DNA of 10,929 nucleotides, from assembly GCA_002413355.1 (NCBI GenBank), contig DHWV01000052.1, positions 1 through 10,929 on the forward strand, given 5' to 3'. Shown piece after piece: positions 6,053-10,929 of this stretch. A model generated the notes under the pieces. It worked only from the letters and a program-made list of their open reading frames with translations, was not told where the DNA came from and did not search any database. Position 1 is the stretch's first letter, and the number at the start of each line of letters is the position of its first letter. The position numbers and the translations under genes are program-made. The stretch comes from Desulfobulbaceae bacterium UBA5173. Lineage in GTDB: Bacteria > Desulfobacterota > Desulfobulbia > Desulfobulbales > Desulfobulbaceae.

Positions 6053-6498
6053 AGCGGCATCAGTACAGCGGCAAAAGGAAATGTCATACCCAGAAAGCGC
6101 AGGTAATTGCGGATATGAAGACAGGAAAAATTCTTTATGCTGACTTCTGCGCGGGCAGAAAACATGATTTCCGGCTCTTCAAAGAAAGCTTAATCGAATT
6201 GCCGCCGCACGTTCTCCTGCTCGCTGATGCCGGTTATCAGGGCATGGCCGCAATTCATGCCAACAGCCAGACACCGATCAAAAAACCAAACTGCATCCGT
6301 TGGACAAAAAGCAGAAACACAGCAATAGGGCGTTGTCTCGAAAACGCAGCGTTATTGAACATATCTTCCGCAAACTCAAAGTGTTCCGCATTTTGAAGGA
6401 GCGCAGGAGAAAGCGTTTCGGTCTCCGATTCAGTTTAATCGCCGCCGTCTATAACATGGAGTTAAAAATTGCTGGCGGATGACTTATGCAAGAGGTCT

Positions 6499-6627
6499 AT
6501 TCCAAGCCGGAAGGATTACTTTTACGGGCTGAAAGTTCATGCTCTGATGACAGAATCAGGAATTCCTGCGGAAATTTTTCTGTTTCCAGGATCATATGCC
6601 GACGTTAATTCTCTCTATAGTGTTTAA
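6499..6627 (+). pseudogene. IS982-family-like transposase fragment
   Basis: A 42-codon open stretch begins at the right edge of the IS5-type element, reads IPSRKDYFYGLKVHALMTES, continues GIPAEIFLFPGSYADVNSLYS and stops at 6625-6627. The pattern K-Y-F-Y-G-x-K-x-H followed by G-I-P-x-E and PGSxxDV is typical of the central DDE part of IS982-type transposases. Both the N-terminal part and everything after SLYS are missing, so it is a remnant. A second, 5'-intact IS982-type gene starts at 10841. Confidence 0.7.
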
Positions 6628-6681
6628 GTTTTAAATCATTTGTGTTATAGATTATAATCTGAGAGGCTGTTTTTTATTTAA
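6628..6681. other. AT-rich spacer with 12-bp palindrome
   Basis: No gene is seen. AGATTATAATCT (6649-6660) is a perfect palindrome in otherwise AT-rich sequence between the IS982 remnant and MITE copy 3. It is probably decayed mobile-element DNA. Confidence 0.35.
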
Positions 6682-6799
6682 CTTAGGAGTTACGCAGTTG
6701 AAGTATGAAGTTCAATAATTACAGCAAATTGAATTTCAGCGATACGAATGGCCAGTTGAACAAAATCAACGAGATCCAAATCCAACTGCGTAACTCCTA
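6682..6799 (+). mobile_element. MITE copy 3 (118 bp, both ends intact)
   Basis: The ends are perfect 17-bp inverted repeats, TAGGAGTTACGCAGTTG at 6682-6698 and its complement at 6783-6799. The interior matches copy 2 and the reverse complement of copy 1, with ATTACAGCAAATTGAATTTC and GTTGAACAAAATCAACGAG. There is no coding capacity. The flanking five bases (TAACT and GCTAT) do not match, so its target duplication has decayed or one flank has been rearranged. It is the best-preserved reference copy for the family. Confidence 0.9.
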
Positions 6800-6913
6800 G
6801 CTATATCTATAGGTTGGAACAACAGGCCCTATGCAAGAAGTCTACGGCTGAAACGCTCTCCTTCCAGCCAAGACCACCTTTACTTACAGGCGGCCTCAGC
6901 CGGTTTGCCGCGA
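6800..6913. other. Gap between MITE copy 3 and nifB 3' end, with IS-end-like sequence
   Basis: TATGCAAGAAGTCTA (6830-6844) differs at one position from the right end of the IS5-type element plus its TA (TATGCAAGAGGTCTA, 6485-6499). It may be the scar of another element of that kind. No gene and no clear intrinsic terminator for nifB are visible. Confidence 0.35.
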
Positions 6914-8188
6914 TCATCCGCAGCCAGTCCCTGAACCCACGCAGGCTCCTTTTGAGCTGCATTTCCGCATTCGGCTTTGCAGGCTTTCAAAGCCCTTGCC
7001 GGTATAGACAGCCTCCAGCCCTTTCTCAATGAAGCCCGCCATCGTCACGGGCTTGATGCCGCGTTTGCTCAACGCCTCTTTCGGGCCGTCGCCCAGATCG
7101 CTGACCAGAATGGCTTGGCAATCACTGAGAATACGGCTGAGATTCAGCCAGCGCTGCGCGCCGCCGCCCGCAGGTGGGGTTTGCCGCTCCTCAATCAGCT
7201 TGTAGCCGCCTGCGCCGTCCTGTCCCCAGATTTGCAGCTTTGCCGCCTCGCCGAGATGCTGATTGACCAAAACCCCTTCCTGCGTCGCCACGGCCACGTA
7301 AGGCCGCACCGCTTCGGCAGGCTTGGGCAGCTTGGCGCAGGCACTGAGGCAGCCGCGCATCTCGTCGGTGCGATCTTCCTCCAGCAGGCCGACCGCGTCA
7401 GCCCGGCAGCGGGTACAGTGGCGCATCTGCGGCAGGAACTGCTCCGCCGCATTGCGGGCCGCGTTCATCACTTCTTTGGACGGTTCCGGGACATTCTCAA
7501 AGACCGTGTCGGCATTGGGGAACATAGCCATGCAGTTGAGCAAATCCGCGCCCAGCTCCTTCATGGTCTTGGCCACGTCAAGAATGTGGTGCTCGTTGAT
7601 GCCCGGAATCAGAATAGTGTTGATTTTCACCGTGATGCCGTGCTGCTTCAGCTTTTCGATGGCCGCCAGCTGCCGGGCAAGGAGTAGCTCCGCCGCCTGT
7701 CTGCCCCGGTAGATGATTTTGCCATCCCGAACCCAAGCGTAGATTTTTTCGGTGACGGACGGATCAACGCCGTTCACGGTCACTGTCACGTGCGACACGC
7801 CGATCTCGGCCAGCTCCTCCACATGCGGGGCCAGATTCAGGCCGTTGGAGGCAAGGCAGAGGATGGTTTCCGGGTAGCTCCTGCGGATCAGGCGCATGGT
7901 CTCCAGCGTGGCTTCGGCGTTGGCGAAAGGATCACCCGGCCCGGCAATGCCCGCCACCGAAATGCGCGGTTCCTTCTCTAACACCTTGCCCATATAGAAC
8001 AGGGCCTGATCCGGCGTGAGCACTGTGCTGGTTACGCCAGGCCGCGACTCATTAACGCAGTCGTACTTGCGGTTGCAGTAGTTACACTGGATATTGCATT
8101 TGGGTGCGACCGGCAGATGTACCCGGCCGTACTGCCCTTTCACTTTGGCGTTAAAGCATGGGTGCCGGTTGAAATCTATGCTGTTCAT
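6914..8188 (-). CDS. nifB: FeMo-cofactor biosynthesis radical SAM protein NifB with NifX-like C-terminal domain
   Basis: This 424-residue protein is full length for the NifB-NifX fusion type. NifB builds the 8Fe-9S-C core (NifB-co) of the nitrogenase cofactor using SAM and Fe-S clusters in the cytosol. The N-terminus has HPCFN (residues 9-13) and the radical-SAM cluster motif CNIQCNYC (Cys31, Cys35, Cys38), with YDCVNESRPGVTS following. GIAGPGDP (81-88) is the SAM-contact region. Cys258 and Cys261 (HCTRCRADAVGLLEEDR) are the conserved pair near the end of the catalytic domain. Residues ~296-400 are NifX/NafY-like (VAVATQEGVLVNQHLG). The tail is Cys/Gly-rich (KCSSKGACVGSGTGCG). AGGAG lies six bases before the ATG. 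The gene is monocistronic here and under a sigma-54/NifA-type promoter. Mobile DNA lies just downstream. Confidence 0.97.
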   Translation of the reverse strand: MNSIDFNRHPCFNAKVKGQYGRVHLPVAPKCNIQCNYCNRKYDCVNESRPGVTSTVLTPDQALFYMGKVLEKEPRISVAGIAGPGDPFANAEATLETMRLIRRSYPETILCLASNGLNLAPHVEELAEIGVSHVTVTVNGVDPSVTEKIYAWVRDGKIIYRGRQAAELLLARQLAAIEKLKQHGITVKINTILIPGINEHHILDVAKTMKELGADLLNCMAMFPNADTVFENVPEPSKEVMNAARNAAEQFLPQMRHCTRCRADAVGLLEEDRTDEMRGCLSACAKLPKPAEAVRPYVAVATQEGVLVNQHLGEAAKLQIWGQDGAGGYKLIEERQTPPAGGGAQRWLNLSRILSDCQAILVSDLGDGPKEALSKRGIKPVTMAGFIEKGLEAVYTGKGFESLQSRMRKCSSKGACVGSGTGCG

Positions 8189-8287
8189 GGTTGGCTCCTG
8201 TTTGCTGGATGGCCTGCGAAGAAATGTTCTCGTTCAGGGCAGAGGGGCTTCAGGCCGCTGCCTGGCAGATACGCCACATTGTGCATT

Positions 8288-8302
8288 GCAACTGCTGTGC
8301 CA
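8288..8302 (-). promoter_or_regulatory. Sigma-54 (-24/-12) promoter of nifB
   Basis: On the minus strand the sequence reads TGGCAC-AGCAG-TTGC, an exact match to the RpoN consensus TGGCAC-N5-TTGC. The -12 element is about 100 bases before the nifB ATG, predicting a leader of roughly 90 nt. Nitrogen-fixation promoters are the classic users of this promoter type. Confidence 0.93.
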
Positions 8303-8390
8303 GATAGTTTATTTGCTGTTTATTGCTGACATGTAACAGCGTTGCATGATCAGGAGGGCTGGCCGAGGAACAGCAGGGCATACGGCCTTT

Positions 8391-8406
8391 TGTTGTCATC
8401 GCGACA
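8391..8406 (-). promoter_or_regulatory. NifA-type upstream activator site (TGT-N10-ACA)
   Basis: TGT (8391-8393), ten bases, then ACA (8404-8406). The site lies about 90 bp upstream of the -24 element, the usual position for NifA binding. The dyad extends outward (TTTTGT...ACAAAA) and contains TTGTC/GACAA arms inside, so it is better than a minimal match. A near-miss TGT-N9-ACA lies closer to the promoter at about 8317-8331. Confidence 0.8.
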
Positions 8407-8514
8407 AAAAAGAAAAAAGAGCGCGTTATTGTTGTATGTGCGAGGAAAAGGCCGTGCTAGGAAGGAGAATTGCAGAAAAAGGAAGCGGGGGGCCGGTTAG
8501 TTCACTGCACCGAC

Positions 8515-8535
8515 CCGCCATCAGGCGGCTTTTTA
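8515..8535 (+). terminator. Hairpin plus T-run on the plus strand (candidate terminator)
   Basis: CCGCC (8515-8519), loop ATCA, GGCGG (8524-8528), then CTTTTTATT. It has the form of a short intrinsic terminator for plus-strand transcription, yet no plus-strand gene precedes it. It overlaps the last codons of the minus-strand gene at 8533. For that gene the T-run is on the wrong side. Either it ends an unannotated plus-strand RNA or it is coincidental. Confidence 0.4.
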
Positions 8536-8895
8536 TTGCTGCGGTTTGCTGCTTTTGCCTGCATCAAAGGAGCCTTCTTCAGTTTCAGCAACTATCTGTT
8601 CGTTTGCTTGATAGTAGGTGTGTCCGAAAACAGAAGCGGCTGCCGTGTAGTTGTAGGTGATCTTGATTTTCCATTGCTCCTTGCTATCAAGTTTGAACTC
8701 GGTCGGCAGTTTCATCTCTTGCAGCTTCCCTTTGAGCCGATCCTTGACAAAATCCACCTCGTATTTCTTGATGCTGTTGGCCTGCTCCTCAAGAAGCTGC
8801 TTGATCGAATTTTTCTGAATCTTAATCGTGCCAATCTGCCAAGACGGAACTGCAATGACAGCCAAAATCAACACAATCACTATATTGCGAACCAT
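8533..8895 (-). CDS. Small membrane-anchored protein of unknown function
   Basis: The 120-residue protein begins MVRNIVIVLILAVIAVPSW. A single hydrophobic segment (residues ~4-17) without a convincing signal-peptidase site suggests an N-terminal anchor with the rest outside the cytoplasm. Residues 25-65 are Lys/Glu-rich and helical (KQLLEEQANSIKKYEVDFVKDRLKGKLQEM). Then comes a beta-rich part (QWKIKITYNYTAAASVFGHTYYQ) and a short polar tail. AGGAGG sits eight bases before the ATG and a good sigma-70 promoter lies upstream, so it is a real gene. No family is recognised. It lies upstream of nifB on the same strand, but the nifB promoter and activator site in between argue against a shared transcript. 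Confidence 0.85.
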   Translation of the reverse strand: MVRNIVIVLILAVIAVPSWQIGTIKIQKNSIKQLLEEQANSIKKYEVDFVKDRLKGKLQEMKLPTEFKLDSKEQWKIKITYNYTAAASVFGHTYYQANEQIVAETEEGSFDAGKSSKPQQ

Positions 8896-8949
8896 ATCTG
8901 CATCCTCCTACGGGTGAAACTGCTGAGAAAAACATCGTACCTTTTATTT

Positions 8950-8978
8950 ATTATATTACCAGGCTGATATCTTTGCAA
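8950..8978 (-). promoter_or_regulatory. Sigma-70 type promoter for the small membrane-anchored protein gene
   Basis: On the minus strand, TTGCAA (8973-8978), 17 bases, then TATAAT (8950-8955, a perfect -10). The predicted start is near 8943, giving a leader of about 48 nt with AGGAGG before the ATG at 8895. Confidence 0.7.
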
Positions 8979-9099
8979 AACAAAAAGATGCCGACTCAAG
9001 CCTGCCCAGCTACAGCTTGACAAAGCAAGACAGGTTCGGTAGATGAAAGAGAGTAGCAGGCTAAAAAATCAACCGCAGTGCGCTTGGAGGGATGTCGTC

Positions 9100-9540
9100 A
9101 TGCCGCCGAACATCACCAGAAGACTGAAACCAGGGGTGAGCCGTTCCGTGCATCTGTTTGCCGCGCCGCTGATTTGGACGGCAGTCGGTGTCATGCTGAT
9201 GGAACGCGGCCTCGGCTGGATGGGACTGCATTTCACGCTGCGCCTGCTGGTCATAGCCCTGCTGATCGGCACGGCCAAATCGCTGACCATTCTTGATCGC
9301 TCCGCCAAAAAAACGTTAAGCCGGATCATGGGATTCAATGAGCGCACCTGCATCGGTGCCGTCTATCCGTGGAAGACGTGGCTGTTCGTCATCCTGATGA
9401 TGCTGGTAGGTCTTGCTTTGCGCAAGCTGACTCACCCCGGCGCAATCATCGGCGCAATGTATTTCGCCATTGGCTGGGCGTTGCTGCTCTCCAGCCGCCA
9501 CGGCTGGGCACAGTGGCTACATTGGCTGCGTCGCCGCTGA
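9100..9540 (+). CDS. Four-helix membrane protein of unknown function, upstream of alr
   Basis: The 146-residue protein begins MPPNITRRLKPGVSRSVHLF. I chose the ATG at 9100 because GGAGG lies nine bases upstream; an in-frame ATG at 9043 would add 19 residues without a good ribosome-binding site. Hydrophobic segments at about 18-36, 46-60, 92-107 and 112-131 suggest four membrane helices. Basic loops (RLK, KSLTILDRSAKKTLSR) would be cytoplasmic, and the C-terminus ends WLRRR. DRSAKKTLSRI (residues 66-76) and CIGAVYPWKTW (84-94) look like conserved family positions, but I know no named family. Its stop is 28 bases before alr, so the two are probably co-transcribed. Confidence 0.85.
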   Translation: MPPNITRRLKPGVSRSVHLFAAPLIWTAVGVMLMERGLGWMGLHFTLRLLVIALLIGTAKSLTILDRSAKKTLSRIMGFNERTCIGAVYPWKTWLFVILMMLVGLALRKLTHPGAIIGAMYFAIGWALLLSSRHGWAQWLHWLRRR

Positions 9541-9568
9541 TTTTTTCCCTTCCACAACGGAACGCTCT

Positions 9569-10732
9569 ATGGGGCCGTCTGTCTCTGATTTATATCATCG
9601 CGCTGCGGCGGTGATTGATCTGGCCTGCATCAGGCATAACCTAAACGTGGTGCGGGCAAAGGCACCGGGCCGCAAAATTATCGCCATGATTAAGGCCAAT
9701 GCCTATGGCCACGGCTTGATGCAGACGGGGGCGCATCTGGCAGCGGAAGGGGTGGACTATCTTGGCACCGCCTTTGTCGAGGAGGCGTTGGAGCTACGCA
9801 AAGCGGGCATAACCATTCCCATCATCACCTCCGGGCCGTTTTCCAAATTTCAGATTGGCCTTTTTATTGAAAATCAGATTGATTTCACTGTCGGCTCCAC
9901 GGATGCGCTGCACCTGATCAGTGAATCTGCTGCCTTTTACAAAAAGCGGGTCAATGTACATCTGAAAGTTGACACCGGCATGATGCGGATCGGCATCCGT
10001 CATTCTAATGCGGATCTGCTCTTCTCCGCCGCGCTGAAGGCAGAGAAGCAGGTCAATGTGGTTTCTGTCTTTTCCCATTTTGCCAACGCGGATAGCGAAG
10101 ACCTCAGTTTTACCCGGCTACAGCTCGAACGTTTTCTGGAGGCAGCCCGTTTTTATGAACGGCACTGCCTGCCCAAGCCGCTGCTCCAGATTGCCAATTC
10201 CGCCGCGATCTTGCGAATGCCGGAAAGTCTGCTTGATATGGTCAGGCCAGGCATCATGCTGTATGGCTATCATCCTTCGCCGCACTCTGCAACGGCGGCG
10301 AGCTTGCGGCCTGCGCTCTCGCTGCGGGCCAAAGTGATGTATTTCAAGGTGATCCTTAAGGGCAGCTCTGTCGGTTACGGCAGGACATGGACTGCGTTAG
10401 AGAACTGGGGGGCCGTACCCCTGCCGGTGGGGTACGCTGACGGTTACGCGCGGGGTCTGTCCAATAAAGGGCAGGTGCTGCTGCGCGGCAGACGACATCT
10501 GGTGGTTGGAACAGTCTGCATGGACCAGATTGTAGTCTGTATCGGTGACGGCGAGGCGTACAACGGCGATGAAGCAGTGTTGATCGGCAGACAGGGCGAC
10601 GAGGTGATCACAGCGCACGACCTTGCCTCGCAGCTCGACACGATCAGCTACGAGGTGCTGACCGGCATCAGCCAGCGGGTGCCAAGGATATTCATCAACG
10701 AAAAGCGGGAACAAGAAGCTATCTCAAAATAA
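9569..10732 (+). CDS. alr: Alanine racemase (PLP-dependent)
   Basis: The 387-residue protein is normal in length. It interconverts L- and D-alanine for peptidoglycan. The PLP-binding lysine is Lys42 in MIKANAYGHG. HLKVDTGMMRIG (131-142) holds the conserved Arg140. Tyr270 in SVGYGRTW is the second catalytic base position. PVGYADGYARG (286-296), GTVCMDQ (314-320) and DTISYEVLTGISQRVPRIF (357-375) complete the family pattern. The N-terminal domain is a TIM barrel and the C-terminal one is beta-rich. The ATG at 9569 has GGAA about seven bases upstream; a longer frame begins in the preceding gene but its start lacks support. The gene is intact, with an IS982-type element beginning at its stop codon. 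Confidence 0.95.
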   Translation: MGPSVSDLYHRAAAVIDLACIRHNLNVVRAKAPGRKIIAMIKANAYGHGLMQTGAHLAAEGVDYLGTAFVEEALELRKAGITIPIITSGPFSKFQIGLFIENQIDFTVGSTDALHLISESAAFYKKRVNVHLKVDTGMMRIGIRHSNADLLFSAALKAEKQVNVVSVFSHFANADSEDLSFTRLQLERFLEAARFYERHCLPKPLLQIANSAAILRMPESLLDMVRPGIMLYGYHPSPHSATAASLRPALSLRAKVMYFKVILKGSSVGYGRTWTALENWGAVPLPVGYADGYARGLSNKGQVLLRGRRHLVVGTVCMDQIVVCIGDGEAYNGDEAVLIGRQGDEVITAHDLASQLDTISYEVLTGISQRVPRIFINEKREQEAISK

Positions 10733-10929
10733 CTTAGGATAACCCAAGTTGTGACTTATAACTTTTTAAAAATCCATGATTCTCCGCGTATGGTATATTT
10801 CTGCGGTCTGACACGAATATAACCACACACGGAGGAGAAAATGGAACTCAAGATTACAACATTTTACTGTTTATACGATGATTTTTTAATTTCCAAGGGC
10901 TGGCGCGATGACCCACAATGCACGATGAG
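10732..10929 (+). mobile_element. IS982-family-like insertion sequence, left end (runs off window)
   Basis: The sequence changes abruptly to AT-rich at the alr stop. The likely terminal repeat starts ACTTAGGATAACCCAAGTTG at 10732. About 110 bases of leader follow, then a strong GGAGGAG and the transposase ATG at 10841. The right end and target duplication are beyond the window, so the exact left boundary is inferred. This terminal sequence resembles the MITE ends (TTAGGAGTTACGCAGTTG). Confidence 0.65.
10841..10929 (+). CDS. IS982-family-like transposase, N-terminal 29 codons (partial)
   Basis: The reading MELKITTFYCLYDDFLISKG, then WRDDPQCTM, fits the N-terminus of IS982-type transposases (pattern hxFYCxxDDF, then DDPQ). 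GGAGGAG lies five bases before the ATG. The gene continues past the window edge, so whether it is complete cannot be said. If intact it could be the source of transposase for related ends in the neighbourhood. Confidence 0.75.
   Translation, partial: MELKITTFYCLYDDFLISKGWRDDPQCTM

Larger units (their letters stand above)
5562..6482 (+). pseudogene. IS5-family-like (DDE_4-type) transposase, disrupted
   Basis: The N-terminal part (from ATG 5562, MRYETVQGLSDEDFRRSTG) is a helix-turn-helix region ending GISESTV, where MITE copy 2 enters. Removing bases 5796-5902 restores SESTVCRTIKKIENTL without a gap. The DDE core follows: EIILVDATEQP (first Asp), HVLLLADAGYQGM (second Asp) and SRKRSVIEHIFRKLK (Glu). 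It ends KRFGLRFSLIAAVYNMELKIAGG with TGA at 6480-6482. Reading it needs a -1 change at A AAA AAC (6046-6052) and another -1 change at about 6280-6291, near KKxKLHPLDKK. The first may be programmed; the second looks like a lost A. The transposase is very probably inactive. Confidence 0.9.
5520..6497 (+). mobile_element. IS5-family-like insertion sequence, inactivated
   Basis: The ends are a perfect 16-bp inverted repeat, GACCTCTTGCATAAGT at 5520-5535 and its complement at 6482-6497. They are flanked by TA on both sides (5518-5519 and 6498-6499), a 2-bp target duplication as seen in some IS5-family groups. The 978 bp include ~107 bp contributed by MITE copy 2. The single transposase gene fills the element but is broken in three places. 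The left end abuts the start of the triple-DUF202 gene and the right end abuts an IS982-type remnant, so it landed in or beside older mobile DNA. Confidence 0.9.

Noticed and set aside
6977..7687. A 236-codon plus-strand frame opposite nifB
   Set aside because: It is antisense to the conserved NifB reading, with no start signals or recognisable protein features.
8317..8331. Second NifA site TGT-N9-ACA near the nifB promoter
   Set aside because: The spacing is nine rather than ten and it lies very close to the -24 element, so it was not called as a site.
8346..8967. Plus-strand frames across the small membrane-protein gene and nifB upstream region
   Set aside because: They overlap a sigma-54 promoter, an activator site and a gene with strong signals on the other strand. 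They lack ribosome-binding sites.
1..10929. tRNA, rRNA, riboswitch or defence-system genes
   Set aside because: No cloverleaf, rRNA segment, known riboswitch core or recognisable defence protein was found on reading both strands.

Overview
The window looks like a chromosomal stretch from a Gram-negative, nitrogen-fixing bacterium. The two-gene RdgC-like pair, the NifB with a fused NifX-like tail and the DUF202/GspE-N proteins fit Desulfobacterota (sulfate reducers, perhaps Desulfobulbales), but this placement is inference from protein style, not a database match. The core genes are moderately GC-rich. They are separated by AT-richer patches of insertion-sequence debris.

Layout, left to right. 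1-380: the 3' end of an IS630-type transposase gene, broken by a homopolymer frameshift and by a ~115 bp miniature inverted-repeat element (MITE copy 1). 430-1737 (minus): a two-gene operon for an RdgC-like recombination protein and its partner, plus a possible 39-codon ORF behind it. 1738-1945: a divergent intergenic region with a 9-bp dyad. 1946-2752 (plus): folE2, encoding GTP cyclohydrolase IB. 2757-5517 (minus): two overlapping paralogous genes for membrane proteins that join a GspE N-terminal (MshEN-like) domain to DUF202-type modules. Each module is preceded by five or six strictly 7-residue-spaced R-T repeats. The upstream paralogue appears to have lost its 5' end. 5520-6497: an IS5-type element with perfect 16-bp ends and a TA target duplication. 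Its transposase gene is broken by MITE copy 2 and carries two -1 frame changes. 6499-6627: a remnant of an IS982-type transposase. 6682-6799: MITE copy 3. 6914-8188 (minus): nifB, with a textbook sigma-54 promoter and a NifA-type upstream site. 8533-8895 (minus): a small membrane-anchored protein of unknown function with a good sigma-70 promoter. 9100-10732 (plus): a membrane protein of unknown function followed by alanine racemase. 10732-end: the left end and transposase N-terminus of an IS982-type element.

Functionally, nifB (FeMo-cofactor core synthesis) is under nitrogen control. folE2 and alr are housekeeping genes for folate/queuosine-type precursors and for D-alanine. The most unusual content is the pair of Arg-Thr heptad/DUF202 membrane proteins. 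DUF202 is the family that includes the membrane part of yeast VTC, so a polyanion-related role is a reasonable but untested idea. The second notable theme is nested mobile DNA: IS982 remnant, then IS5-type insertion, then MITE. The order can be read from the sequence, and one MITE insertion can be undone exactly on paper.
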